Positions 31,735-40,644 of a stretch of 64,000 nucleotides of DNA are shown here, piece by piece. The translations under genes were made by a program, and so were the position numbers. The DNA comes from UBA724 sp964008075 (GTDB taxonomy: Bacteria; Bacteroidota; Bacteroidia; Flavobacteriales; Flavobacteriaceae): the NCBI GenBank assembly GCA_964008075.1, contig CAXGAP010000001.1, positions 1-64,000 on the forward strand. Direction: 5' to 3'. Position 1 is the stretch's first letter. Every line of letters starts with the position of its first letter. The notes below the pieces were generated by a model. It searched no databases and was not told the DNA's origin. It saw only the letters and a list, made by a program, of their open reading frames with translations.

Positions 31735-32691
31735 TTACTTTTTTCTTGTTACAACACGATTTGCAGCACTGACAATTGCGTTGGCATTAAGGCCATATTT
31801 ATCCATTAGTTGAGCAGGTGTACCAGACTCACCAAAAGTATCTTGCGTCGCAACGAACTCTTGAGGGGTTGGGTGGTGCATCGCGAGTGTTCTTGAGATA
31901 CTTTCACCAAGACCGCCCAAAAAGTTATGTTCTTCACAGCTTACAACTGCACCTGTTTTTTTAGCGGACTCGATGACGAGTTTTTCGTCCAAAGGTTTGA
32001 TGGTGTGTATGTCAATAATTTCGGCCGAAATCCCTTGTTCGTGCAAAGCTTTTGCAGCTTCCAACGCTTCCCAAACCAGGTGCCCTGTGGCAATAATACT
32101 CACATCTTTTCCTGGCGATAGCACCAGTCCTTCTCCAACAGTGAATGATTGATTCTCATCTGTAAAATTGGGAACCTTAGGCCTTCCAAATCGTAGATAA
32201 ACAGGTCCATTATAGTCGGCGATAGCAATGGTTGCTGTTTTGGTTTGATTGTAATCACAAGTGTTGATGACTGTCATGCCTGGCAGCATTTTCATCAAGC
32301 CAATATCCTCAAGGATTTGATGGGTTGCTCCATCCTCACCCAAAGTCACACCAGCATGAGATGCACAAATTTTTACGTTTTTATGCGAATAGGCGATCGA
32401 TTGTCGAATTTGATCATAGACACGTCCAGTTGAGAAATTGGCAAAGGTCCCTGTAAATGGAATTTTACCTCCAATGGTGAGCCCTGCTGCGATTCCCATC
32501 ATATTTGCTTCTGCTATTCCAATTTGGAAAAATCGTTCGGGATGGTTGTTTTGAAACGCATTCATTTTCAATGAGCCTGTTAAATCTGCACAGAGCGCAA
32601 CAACATTTTTATTGGAATGACCTAGTTCGGTCAACCCATCACCAAAGCCAGAGCGTGTGTCAATTTTTTCTGTAAAAGTATATGTCTTCAT
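31735..32691 (-). CDS. Transketolase, C-terminal subunit
   Basis: A 318-residue pyrimidine-binding half of a split transketolase, working with the next gene in the pentose phosphate and Calvin-type exchange reactions. Motifs are TRSGFGDGLTELGHSNKNVV, the FFQIGIAEANMMGIAAGL stretch with the cofactor-activating Glu, and the catalytic-site region GEDGATHQ. I start it at ATG 32691 (MKTYTF); a GTG at 32712 would overlap the upstream stop. It ends 4 bases before the convergent FKBP lipoprotein gene. Confidence 0.92.
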   Translation of the reverse strand: MKTYTFTEKIDTRSGFGDGLTELGHSNKNVVALCADLTGSLKMNAFQNNHPERFFQIGIAEANMMGIAAGLTIGGKIPFTGTFANFSTGRVYDQIRQSIAYSHKNVKICASHAGVTLGEDGATHQILEDIGLMKMLPGMTVINTCDYNQTKTATIAIADYNGPVYLRFGRPKVPNFTDENQSFTVGEGLVLSPGKDVSIIATGHLVWEALEAAKALHEQGISAEIIDIHTIKPLDEKLVIESAKKTGAVVSCEEHNFLGGLGESISRTLAMHHPTPQEFVATQDTFGESGTPAQLMDKYGLNANAIVSAANRVVTRKK

Positions 32692-32701
32692 ATGGTCAAG
32701 T

Positions 32702-33547
32702 TCAGTAGTCACCTAGTGTTTCAGGATTTTGCTCAAGAGCTGTAGATAGCTGCTCATCATTGGGCGCTTTTCCATGCCAAGCGTGCGTATGCATCATAAA
32801 GTCAACTCCATTGCCCATTTCTGTATGCAATAATACACAAATAGGTTTTCCACTATTTGTTTCTTTTTTAGCTTGATTCAAACCATCAATAATCGATGAT
32901 ATATCATTTCCATTTTTGATGGTAATAACTTTCCAACCAAATGCCTGAAACTTTTCTTGTATATCGCCCATGTTGAGAACATCATCTGTGCTGCCGTCAA
33001 TTTGCTTGCCATTGACATCAATGGTCGCAATGAGGTTGTCAACTCCCTTCGAACCTGCATACATGATTGCTTCCCAATTTTGGCCTTCTTGCAGTTCACC
33101 ATCGCCATGCAAACTGTATATCAAGCAATTGTCTTGGTTGAGTTTTTTTGCTGCTGCTGCACCTAGGGCAACTGACATTCCTTGTCCCAATGATCCAGAT
33201 GCAATTCTTACGCCTGGTAGTTTCTCGTGGGTGGTTGGGTGCCCTTGTAAACGAGAGTCCAACAGTCGAAAGGTTTGAAGTTCCTGAACTGGAAAAAATC
33301 CACTTCTTGCAAGAACGCTGTAGTACACTGGTGAAATGTGACCATTGGACAAAAAAAATAAATCCTCTCCAACACCATCCATTTCAAAATCAGTTTTATA
33401 GTTCATGATTTCCATGAATAAAACCACAAAAAATTCGGCACATCCTAGTGATCCACCGGGGTGTCCAGAATTTACGTTGTGCACCATTCTTAGGATATCT
33501 CTCCTGACTTGTTGCACAGTATTTCCGAGTTGTTGTATTGTGTTCAT
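32702..33547 (-). CDS. Transketolase, N-terminal subunit
   Basis: A 281-residue thiamine-diphosphate-binding half. Signature regions are VNSGHPGGSLGCAEFFVVLF near the start, SNGHISPVYYSVLA, GVRIASGSLGQGMSVALGAA and the TPP motif HGDGELQEGQNWEAIMYA ... IDVNGKQIDG. ATG at 33547 (MNTIQQLG) is preferred to the longer in-frame extension upstream. The two subunits are 10 bases apart, so they should be made at equal levels. Confidence 0.92.
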   Translation of the reverse strand: MNTIQQLGNTVQQVRRDILRMVHNVNSGHPGGSLGCAEFFVVLFMEIMNYKTDFEMDGVGEDLFFLSNGHISPVYYSVLARSGFFPVQELQTFRLLDSRLQGHPTTHEKLPGVRIASGSLGQGMSVALGAAAAKKLNQDNCLIYSLHGDGELQEGQNWEAIMYAGSKGVDNLIATIDVNGKQIDGSTDDVLNMGDIQEKFQAFGWKVITIKNGNDISSIIDGLNQAKKETNSGKPICVLLHTEMGNGVDFMMHTHAWHGKAPNDEQLSTALEQNPETLGDY

Positions 33548-33670
33548 GCAGCTGTGAATATGAACTGTAAAAATAAGGTAACAGAGGGGCATACAAAAGA
33601 GACTTAGTCATTATTTTTACTTAAAAATCAACATTTTGTTAAGAACAAAGATTTGCTCAGTTGCGATGAT

Positions 33671-33678
33671 TATCTTTG
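33671..33678 (+). promoter_or_regulatory. -7 promoter box for tgt, near-leaderless
   Basis: TATCTTTG matches TAnnTTTG and lies 6 bases before the GTG start at 33685. A TTG at 33676 overlaps the box itself, so it is unlikely to be the start codon. No well-spaced -33 TTG is seen. Confidence 0.55.
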
Positions 33679-33684
33679 CAAGCT

Positions 33685-34815
33685 GTGAAATTTACTTGTC
33701 AACATACGGATACAGGGTCAAAGGCACGTGCAGGCACCATTACAACAGATCATGGCCAAATTGAAACGCCCGTTTTTATGCCTGTTGGAACACAAGCTTC
33801 TGTCAAAGGTATTCATCAAAAAGATTTGAAACAGGAGATCAATCCTGACATTATTTTGGCAAATACCTATCACTTGTATTTAAGACCTTCTGTAGATATA
33901 TTGGAGCAAGCAGGCGGCATTCATAAATTTATGAATTGGGATCGAAACCTGCTAACCGATAGTGGAGGGTACCAAGTCTATTCTCTAGCTGCCAACAGAA
34001 AAATAGAAGAGGATGGTGTTCGGTTCAAGTCACATATAGATGGATCATCTCACTTTTTTACCCCCGAAAAGGCAATTGACATCCAACGATCGATAGGGGC
34101 CGATATCATAATGGCGTTTGACGAATGTCCGCCACACCCTTGTGATTACAGCTATGCTAAAAGCTCGATGTCACTCACACACCGATGGCTTGATCGATGT
34201 ATTCAACAGATGAATAACACTGATCCAAAGTATGGGCATAATCAATCATTATTTCCGATTGTGCAGGGGAGTACCTACAAAGATTTGCGAGTGGAGTCAG
34301 CAAAATACATCAACGATGTAGATGCACCTGGGAATGCCATTGGTGGTCTTTCTGTTGGAGAACCAGCAGAGGAGATGTATGCCATGGCAGATGAGGTTTG
34401 TTCCATTCTCCCCAAAGACAAACCTCGCTATTTGATGGGTGTTGGAACACCGATTAATATTTTGGAGAATATATCCTTAGGTGTTGATATGTTTGACTGT
34501 GTGATGCCTACTCGAAATGGAAGAAACGGGATGCTTTTTACGTCTCACGGTACAATCAATATCAAAAATAAAAAATGGGAAAATGATTACTCACTAATCG
34601 ATCCCGATGGCCCAACATTTGTTGATAGGGACTATTCCAAAGCATATTTACGTCATTTGTTTGCAGCGAATGAGTTTTTAGGCAGACAAATTGCTAGTAT
34701 TCATAACTTAGGATTTTATTTGTGGTTGGCTCGCGAATCAAGAAAACGAATTTTAAGTGACGATTTTGCAGACTGGAAAAACAAAATGGTACGTCAAATG
34801 AATAACAGATTATAA
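33685..34815 (+). CDS. tgt: tRNA-guanine transglycosylase
   Basis: Exchanges the wobble guanine of GUN-anticodon tRNAs for preQ1 on the way to queuosine, 376 residues. Motifs are ARAGTITTDHGQIETPVFMP and VGTQASVKGI, LLTDSGGYQVYSL with the catalytic-site Asp, FPIVQGSTYKDLR, IGGLSVGEPAEEMY, and DMFDCVMPTRNGRNG with the nucleophile Asp. GTG at 33685 (VKFTCQ) is chosen; the TTG nine bases earlier lies within the promoter box. It overlaps the next gene by one base. Confidence 0.95.
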   Translation: MKFTCQHTDTGSKARAGTITTDHGQIETPVFMPVGTQASVKGIHQKDLKQEINPDIILANTYHLYLRPSVDILEQAGGIHKFMNWDRNLLTDSGGYQVYSLAANRKIEEDGVRFKSHIDGSSHFFTPEKAIDIQRSIGADIIMAFDECPPHPCDYSYAKSSMSLTHRWLDRCIQQMNNTDPKYGHNQSLFPIVQGSTYKDLRVESAKYINDVDAPGNAIGGLSVGEPAEEMYAMADEVCSILPKDKPRYLMGVGTPINILENISLGVDMFDCVMPTRNGRNGMLFTSHGTINIKNKKWENDYSLIDPDGPTFVDRDYSKAYLRHLFAANEFLGRQIASIHNLGFYLWLARESRKRILSDDFADWKNKMVRQMNNRL

Positions 34816-35903
34816 TGCTAAACACTCGGATTTTAGATCGTTATATCATCTACAAATATATCGTCACATTTTTGACAATGTTATTTCTTTTTATCCCCAT
34901 CAGTGTTTTGGTTGACCTGTCACAAAAGATTGATAATTTCAATCAGAAAGAAGTACCAACACTAGATATTTTTTGGTATTACTACAACTTTGTTTGGCAC
35001 TTTGGATTTATTCTATTTCCCATATTTTTATTTCTGTCGGTCATATGGTTTACTTCAAAGCTTTCTTCCAACTCTGAGGTGATAGCCATACTAGGGTCAG
35101 GGATTTCGTTTTACAGATATCTACGTCCATTTTTGGTTGCTGCCTCAATCATCTCTATTGGCGCATTTGTAGCAGGGCAATTTATCGTACCAAACGCCAG
35201 TAAAAACATCAAAGAATTTGAGTTTGAATTTTTAATATCATCAAAAAAAGATCGGCAAACACAGCTGCTTTACAAACAGATAGGGGATGGCGATTATGTT
35301 TATTTGAGTCAGTTCAATCCTACCCGTCAGTTGGGCTATAACATTAGCTATGAGAGTTTTGAGGGCAACGTGTTAACATCTAAAATATCTGCAAGAAATA
35401 TCCGTTGGATTGAGGAAGATACCATCTATCGTTTAACAGACTATTTCAAGAGATCTTTTGACCCAAGTGGTGCAGAAACCATCGAGTCGAAGCCCCGTTT
35501 GGATACAATTATGCCTTTCACTTTTGAAGATTTATCGCCTTTGGAGTACACAGCCCAAACACTCAACTTATTTGAGCTCAACGATTTTATTGCCAAAGAA
35601 AAAGAAAGTGGTAGTCCTTTTATCAATAGCCACCTCCTTGTTCGAAACAAGCGATGGTCAATTATGATCGCTGCATTTATTCTTACAATTATTGGTGTTG
35701 CTGTTTCCTCTTTTAAGAGACGTGGAGGGATTGGAATGAATTTAGCCCTTGGCGTTGTTCTCGCATTCATCTACATCTTTTTCGATAAAATATTTGAGGT
35801 TATGGTTGAAAAATCCAACTACACATCAGCACTTGCTGCATGGATTCCAAATGTAATTTTTGGGATTTTGTCTATTGTTATTTTAAGGTATGCCAAGCGA
35901 TAA
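34815..35903 (+). CDS. LptF/LptG-family permease
   Basis: A 362-residue membrane subunit of the lipopolysaccharide export ABC transporter (YjgP/YjgQ family), with six transmembrane helices: three N-terminal (near residues 17-37, 50-75 and 100-120) and three C-terminal (about 278-358). The periplasmic beta domain lies between (GDGDYVYLSQFNPTRQ). It starts on the last base of the tgt stop, the common tgt-lptG pairing in Bacteroidota. Whether it is LptF or LptG cannot be told from this copy alone. Confidence 0.9.
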   Translation: MLNTRILDRYIIYKYIVTFLTMLFLFIPISVLVDLSQKIDNFNQKEVPTLDIFWYYYNFVWHFGFILFPIFLFLSVIWFTSKLSSNSEVIAILGSGISFYRYLRPFLVAASIISIGAFVAGQFIVPNASKNIKEFEFEFLISSKKDRQTQLLYKQIGDGDYVYLSQFNPTRQLGYNISYESFEGNVLTSKISARNIRWIEEDTIYRLTDYFKRSFDPSGAETIESKPRLDTIMPFTFEDLSPLEYTAQTLNLFELNDFIAKEKESGSPFINSHLLVRNKRWSIMIAAFILTIIGVAVSSFKRRGGIGMNLALGVVLAFIYIFFDKIFEVMVEKSNYTSALAAWIPNVIFGILSIVILRYAKR

Positions 35904-36783
35904 ACTCAAGAGTACACTCCATTTTCATTTTATTGTATTCATTTTTGGATTCACAGCAATATTGGGAAAACTCATCTCCATTGATGCAGTATCATTGGTG
36001 TGGTATCGTATGGTTTTGGCCACTGCTGTTGTTGCACTGTTTATGTGTGTTAAGCGCATATCTTTTGCGTTATCTACTAAAAAAATGTATGTTATGCTAA
36101 CCTGTGGAGTTTTAATTGCCCTTCATTGGGTATTTTTCTTTCATGCTGTAAAAGTTTCCAATGTTTCAGTCACGCTTTCTGTCATGTCAGTAGGGGCATT
36201 GGTCACTGCATTGGTCGAGCCCATTTTTTACAAACGATCGTTTGTTTGGTATGAAATTTTACTTGGACTGATCGTCGTTGTTGCATTGGGTTTGATTATG
36301 CAAACAGAGTATCGTCATATTGAAGGGATGATGTTTGCGTTTATTGCCACTCTGTTGTCTGTTGCATTTACAATCATCAATGGAAAGGCTATTCATAAGT
36401 CAGATGCAAGAGTAATGTCTGTATATCAGCTCGGAGCTGGTGCAGTTTGTATGAGCATTATCCTATTGATGCAAGGTGAATTTACAGTAGAGCTGTTTTT
36501 AATTACCAAAATCGACATCCTTTGGATATCTATATTAGCAGTCGTTTGTACAGCATACGCCTTTGTGGTTTCCATTGATGTGATGCGTTACTTAACCCCA
36601 TTTTCATTAATGTTAGCCATTAATATGGAGCCAGTGTATGGGATTTTATTAGGCATTATTATTTTTGGATCGGATGAAAAAATGAGTCTCACATTTTACC
36701 TTGGCACTTTACTCATACTATTATCTGTATTAACAAATGGATTTTTGAAGTTAAAAAAGAAAATGAGTACATCCACCAACTAA
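35890..36783 (+). CDS. EamA/DMT-family transporter
   Basis: A 297-residue inner-membrane protein with about ten hydrophobic helices in two five-helix repeats of the EamA type (FGFTAILGKLISIDAVSLVW ... YRMVLATAVVALFMC in the first; VCTAYAFVVSIDVMRYLTPF, then NMEPVYGILLGIIIF in the second). The substrate is unknown; the family exports amino acids or metabolites. Its start overlaps the LptG-like gene by 14 bases. It ends with basic residues in the cytoplasm (LKLKKKMSTSTN). Confidence 0.88.
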   Translation: MPSDKLKSTLHFHFIVFIFGFTAILGKLISIDAVSLVWYRMVLATAVVALFMCVKRISFALSTKKMYVMLTCGVLIALHWVFFFHAVKVSNVSVTLSVMSVGALVTALVEPIFYKRSFVWYEILLGLIVVVALGLIMQTEYRHIEGMMFAFIATLLSVAFTIINGKAIHKSDARVMSVYQLGAGAVCMSIILLMQGEFTVELFLITKIDILWISILAVVCTAYAFVVSIDVMRYLTPFSLMLAINMEPVYGILLGIIIFGSDEKMSLTFYLGTLLILLSVLTNGFLKLKKKMSTSTN

Positions 36784-36793
36784 ATCAAAACAT

Positions 36794-36801
36794 TATATTT
36801 G
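36794..36801 (+). promoter_or_regulatory. -7 promoter box for accA
   Basis: TATATTTG is an exact TAnnTTTG, 22 bases before the ATG at 36824. A -33 TTG at the normal distance is not present, as the upstream bases are the end of the EamA gene. Confidence 0.5.
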
Positions 36802-36823
36802 TTTAATCAAAAGTAGATCCACT

Positions 36824-37777
36824 ATGGAATATTTGGATTTTGAGCAACCCATACAAGAGCTTGAAGAACAACTCCAAAAATGTGCTATAATAGGGGATGA
36901 GAGTGATGTCGATGTCACCATAACCTGTCAGCAAATCGAAGAAAAACTTTTATCCACCAAAAAAGAAATCTATGGAAATCTAACGCCTTGGCAGCGTGTC
37001 CAACTATCACGACACCCCCAGCGCCCCTATACGATGGACTACATCCATGCGCTTTCTGGTGAAACCTTTTTAGAACTGCATGGTGATCGCACTGTCAAAG
37101 ACGATAAAGCGATGGTAGGGGGATTTGGAAAAATTGGAGATCAGAGTTTTTTATTTATTGGTCAGCAAAAGGGGTTCAACACAAAAACACGCCAATATCG
37201 AAACTTTGGCATGGCCAATCCAGAGGGTTATCGCAAAGCTCTTCGTCTTATGAAATCTGCTGAAAAGTTTGGCATTCCTGTTTTATGCTTGGTTGATACG
37301 CCTGGTGCTTATCCTGGTCTTGAGGCAGAAGAGCGTGGTCAAGGAGAGGCGATTGCTCGAAACATATTGGAGATGTCTCGACTTAAAACACAAGTTTTTG
37401 TCTTGATCATCGGCGAGGGTGCATCAGGAGGTGCTTTGGGTATAGGTGTTGGCGATCGAGTATTGATGCTCGAAAACACATGGTACTCAGTCATTTCTCC
37501 TGAGTCATGTTCATCTATTTTGTGGCGAAGCTGGGAGTATAAAGAGCAAGCAGCTGATGCGCTGAAGCTCACTGCAAAAGACATGAAACGTCTTAAAATC
37601 ATTGACACCATCATCAAAGAGCCTTTGGGAGGAGCCCATAGGGACCGAAAGCAAACTTTTTCAACTGTTCAAAGAACCATTTTGAAAGCCTTCAACGAAA
37701 TCAAAGACATTCCGATAGACAAATTAGTTCTTGATCGTCAGGAGAAATTTTTTAAAATGGGTGTTTTTAAGGAATAA
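36824..37777 (+). CDS. accA: Acetyl-CoA carboxylase carboxyltransferase subunit alpha
   Basis: Part of the malonyl-CoA forming complex of fatty acid synthesis, 317 residues. Family signs: YLDFEQPIQELEEQL with a coiled coil at the start, QLSRHPQRPYTMDYI, FLELHGDRTVKDDKAMVGGF, and the carboxyltransferase core LVDTPGAYPGLEAEERGQGE with GEGASGGALGIGVGDRVLML. Length is standard. A promoter box lies at 36794. Confidence 0.97.
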   Translation: MEYLDFEQPIQELEEQLQKCAIIGDESDVDVTITCQQIEEKLLSTKKEIYGNLTPWQRVQLSRHPQRPYTMDYIHALSGETFLELHGDRTVKDDKAMVGGFGKIGDQSFLFIGQQKGFNTKTRQYRNFGMANPEGYRKALRLMKSAEKFGIPVLCLVDTPGAYPGLEAEERGQGEAIARNILEMSRLKTQVFVLIIGEGASGGALGIGVGDRVLMLENTWYSVISPESCSSILWRSWEYKEQAADALKLTAKDMKRLKIIDTIIKEPLGGAHRDRKQTFSTVQRTILKAFNEIKDIPIDKLVLDRQEKFFKMGVFKE

Positions 37778-37883
37778 ACGTTTTAGATATTAACATTTAT
37801 TTATTTTTTTTTAACAATAGGTCGTTCGTCTTTTTTCTCCATTCACAGCAGATAGATGTGTATTAATTACCTACATTTATAAC

Positions 37884-39401
37884 GTGGAAAAGCAAAAACC
37901 AATATCACAACAAACGCGGCAAGGTGGTCAAATCGTTCCTTTGCAAAAAGGAAAAATTCCACCTCAAGCAATTGAGCTTGAAGAGGTAGTGCTTGGTGCT
38001 ATGATGATTGATAAAAAAGGTGTCGATACTGTCATTGACATCTTAAGTCCAGCAGCATTTTATAAGCAAGCACATCAACATATTTTTGAAGCGATTGTTC
38101 ATTTGTTTTCTAATTCAAGCCCAATTGATTTGTTAACTGTTTCGACCCAATTGCGCAAAAACGATAAGTTGGAACAAATTGGGGGTGATTTTTATTTAAT
38201 TCAACTTACGCAAAAAGTATCTTCTTCAGCTCACATTGAGCATCATTCTAGAATCATTCTTCAAAAATTCATTCAGCGAAGTTTAATTAAAATTTCTAAT
38301 GAAATTATTGAGTTTGCCTACGACGATACCAAGGATGTATTTGATATGCTCGATGATGCAGAGTCCAAGCTCTATGATGTGACACAAGGGAATATCAAAA
38401 AATCTACAGATACTGCGCAAAGCCTTGTGATACAAGCAAAAAAGAAAATTGAAGAAATTTCTAATAAAGAGGGTCTCAGCGGGGTTCCATCCGGATTTAC
38501 TGATTTGGACAAGTTAACCTCTGGTTGGCAGCCGAGTGATTTGATTATCGTAGCTGCACGTCCGGGAATGGGAAAAACAGCACTGACCTTATCCATGGCT
38601 CGAAATGTTTGTATAGACCATTCTATTCCTGTTGCTTTTTTCTCTCTCGAGATGTCTTCAGTTCAGTTGATCACACGTCTTATTTCTTCTGAGACTGGAC
38701 TCTCATCTGAAAAACTTCGTACGGGCAACCTTGCCGACCACGAATGGAAACAATTAAATGTCAAAGTAAGCTCTTTAGAAAAAGCACCTTTGTTTATCGA
38801 TGACACACCTTCATTATCGATATTTGATTTGCGTGCCAAGGCTAGGCGATTGTCATCGCAATATGGGATCAAAATCATTGTTGTAGATTATTTACAGCTG
38901 ATGACAACAGGCTTATCCAACAAATCAGGAAATCGTGAACAAGAGATATCTATGATTTCAAGAAACTTAAAGGCCTTAGCAAAAGAGCTTGACATTCCAG
39001 TTATTGCATTATCTCAGCTGTCGAGGGCTGTTGAGACAAGAGGTGGGAGCAAGCGACCTTTACTTTCAGATCTGCGTGAGTCTGGTGCTATTGAGCAAGA
39101 TGCTGATATTGTGTCGTTTATCTATCGTCCGGAGTATTACAAGATTGACGAATGGGATGACGAACAACGTACTCCTTCAGCGGGTCAAGCAGAGTTTATT
39201 GTCGCCAAACACAGAAATGGGGGCTTGGATAATGTTCGATTAAAATTTGTTGCATCCCTTGGAAAATTTGAAAACCTAGACTCTTTTGATGCTCCAGTTG
39301 AGTTTGAATCTAAAATCAACCGAGATCAAGAAGACTCACTCGATAACCCAAGAATAAGCCCTGACGATGCTTTTGAAGGCGACGATGGAGTTCCATTTTA
39401 A
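37884..39401 (+). CDS. dnaB: Replicative DNA helicase DnaB
   Basis: Hexameric 5'-3' helicase of the replication fork, 505 residues. The N-terminal domain (PPQAIELEEVVLGAMMIDKK) is followed by a linker and a RecA-type ATPase: Walker A ARPGMGKTALTLSMARN near residue 230, VAFFSLEMSSVQLITRL, IIVVDYLQLM (Walker B) and DLRESGAIEQDADIVSFIYR. It has no intein. GTG at 37884 is the start (VEKQKPISQQT). It ends just before a bidirectional terminator. Confidence 0.97.
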   Translation: MEKQKPISQQTRQGGQIVPLQKGKIPPQAIELEEVVLGAMMIDKKGVDTVIDILSPAAFYKQAHQHIFEAIVHLFSNSSPIDLLTVSTQLRKNDKLEQIGGDFYLIQLTQKVSSSAHIEHHSRIILQKFIQRSLIKISNEIIEFAYDDTKDVFDMLDDAESKLYDVTQGNIKKSTDTAQSLVIQAKKKIEEISNKEGLSGVPSGFTDLDKLTSGWQPSDLIIVAARPGMGKTALTLSMARNVCIDHSIPVAFFSLEMSSVQLITRLISSETGLSSEKLRTGNLADHEWKQLNVKVSSLEKAPLFIDDTPSLSIFDLRAKARRLSSQYGIKIIVVDYLQLMTTGLSNKSGNREQEISMISRNLKALAKELDIPVIALSQLSRAVETRGGSKRPLLSDLRESGAIEQDADIVSFIYRPEYYKIDEWDDEQRTPSAGQAEFIVAKHRNGGLDNVRLKFVASLGKFENLDSFDAPVEFESKINRDQEDSLDNPRISPDDAFEGDDGVPF

Positions 39402-39403
39402 AA

Positions 39404-39426
39404 AAAACACGCCGAAGCGTGTTTTT
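39404..39426. terminator. Bidirectional terminator between dnaB and rplT
   Basis: Perfect 9-bp stem AAAACACGC (39404-39412) / GCGTGTTTT (39417-39425), CGAA loop, with an A-run before and a T-run after. Flanking tracts let it act in both directions, fitting the convergent dnaB and rplT genes. Confidence 0.85.
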
Positions 39427-39450
39427 ATGATCGATATTTTTAAACAAATT

Positions 39451-39795
39451 TTACTTCACTTTATCCACCACAGCTTTAAATGCTTCTGGGTGATTCATCG
39501 CGAGGTCAGCCAAAACCTTTCTGTTTAATGAGATATTGTTAGCTTTTATTTTTCCCATAAATTGAGAGTAAGACATACCATGCAAACGAGCTGCAGCGTT
39601 GATACGAACAATCCAAAGTGAGCGAAAACTTCTTTTTTTGTTTTTTCGATCTCTGTAAGCATATACCCATGCTTTTTCAACAGCATTTTTGGCAATTGTC
39701 CACACATTTTTTCGACGTCCAAAGTATCCTTTGGCGTACTTCATCATCTTTTTTCTTCGAGCCTTAGAGGCTACTGCGTTTACTGATCTAGGCAT
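39451..39795 (-). CDS. rplT: 50S ribosomal protein bL20
   Basis: Large-subunit protein of 114 residues, starting MPRSVNAVASKARRKKMMKY and showing GYFGRRKNVWTIAKNAVEKA and YAYRDRKNKKRSFRSLWIVR. It is the last gene of thrS-infC-rpmI-rplT. The 75-base gap to rpmI contains complementary stretches (TGAGG with CCTCA, TGG with CCA) on the coding strand that could fold, possibly an L20-type control element; this is a weak suggestion. Confidence 0.97.
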   Translation of the reverse strand: MPRSVNAVASKARRKKMMKYAKGYFGRRKNVWTIAKNAVEKAWVYAYRDRKNKKRSFRSLWIVRINAAARLHGMSYSQFMGKIKANNISLNRKVLADLAMNHPEAFKAVVDKVK

Positions 39796-39870
39796 TTTAA
39801 TTTATTGTTTTTGAGGGAGGTGGCAAGTCAATGCTCTTTTTATACCAGCCTCAGGGTTATATACCAATTT

Positions 39871-40068
39871 TTACTTCAATCGAAGTTGTTGTTTCACATT
39901 GTCTGCATCGGCTTCATGAACCAAGGTCGAATGTGTAAGCTTTAATTTTCTCTTTTTTGACTTTTTGGTCAAAATATGACTTTTAAATGCATGTTTGCGT
40001 TTGATCTTCCCGGTTCCGGTCAACTTGAAACGCTTTTTTGCACTCGATTTTGTTTTTTGCTTCGGCAT
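39871..40068 (-). CDS. rpmI: 50S ribosomal protein bL35
   Basis: Small basic large-subunit protein of 65 residues, with the family sequence MPKQKTKSSAKKRFKLTGTG followed by KIKRKHAFKSHILTKKSKKR. It lies 14 bases after infC. Rich in Lys and Arg, as usual for this protein. Confidence 0.97.
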   Translation of the reverse strand: MPKQKTKSSAKKRFKLTGTGKIKRKHAFKSHILTKKSKKRKLKLTHSTLVHEADADNVKQQLRLK

Positions 40069-40082
40069 GATTTCCGTATTTA

Positions 40083-40634
40083 TTATTTTTTAGGGTTCAT
40101 CAACATGATCATCTTTTTCCCTTCCAATTTCGGGAGCTGTTCAACTTTGCCATACTCTTCTAGATCTTGCGCCAATCGTAGTAACAAAATATGTCCTTGT
40201 TCCTTAAATATGATCGATCGACCCTTGAAAAACACAAAAGCTTTTAGTTTTGCCCCTTCTTCAAGAAATTTTATCGCATGCTTCTTTTTAAAAGCATAGT
40301 CGTGCTCATCTGTCTGTGGTCCAAAACGAATCTCTTTTAATACAACTTTACTCGCTTTGGCTTTTAAATTTTTTTCACGCTTTTTCTGCTCGTATAAGAA
40401 CTTTTTATAGTCGATAACTTTACATACAGGGGGAGTTGCGTTTGGTGATATCTCAACTAAATCCAACTCAAGCTCACTAGCAATACTCATAGCCTTTTCA
40501 ATAGGATAAATCCCCATTTCAACGTTATCACCAACAAGACGTACCTCACTAGCCATGATCTTATTATTGATCTTGTGTGGGTCTTGTTTTATCACTCGAT
40601 GAGGGCCTCTGCCTCTTCTTCTTCGTATGGCTAT
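40083..40634 (-). CDS. infC: Translation initiation factor IF-3 with ATA start
   Basis: Binds the 30S subunit and checks initiator pairing, 183 residues. The conserved C-terminal domain includes FGPQTDEHDYAFKKKHAIKF and AFVFFKGRSIIFKEQGHILL. The usual Flavobacteriia N-terminus AIRRRRGRGPHRVIKQDPHK is encoded upstream of the first ordinary start codon (GTG at 40595). Reading back gives ATA at 40634 as the natural start, 10 bases after the thrS stop. Rare starts such as AUU in E. coli infC allow IF-3 autoregulation; the same logic may apply here. ATA at 40628 is an alternative. Confidence 0.9.
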   Translation of the reverse strand: MAIRRRRGRGPHRVIKQDPHKINNKIMASEVRLVGDNVEMGIYPIEKAMSIASELELDLVEISPNATPPVCKVIDYKKFLYEQKKREKNLKAKASKVVLKEIRFGPQTDEHDYAFKKKHAIKFLEEGAKLKAFVFFKGRSIIFKEQGHILLLRLAQDLEEYGKVEQLPKLEGKKMIMLMNPKK

Positions 40635-40644
40635 AACGCGTGTT

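Noticed and set aside
33676..33684. TTG start for tgt at 33676
   Set aside because: The TTG is part of the TATCTTTG promoter box, and GTG 33685 matches the family N-terminus.
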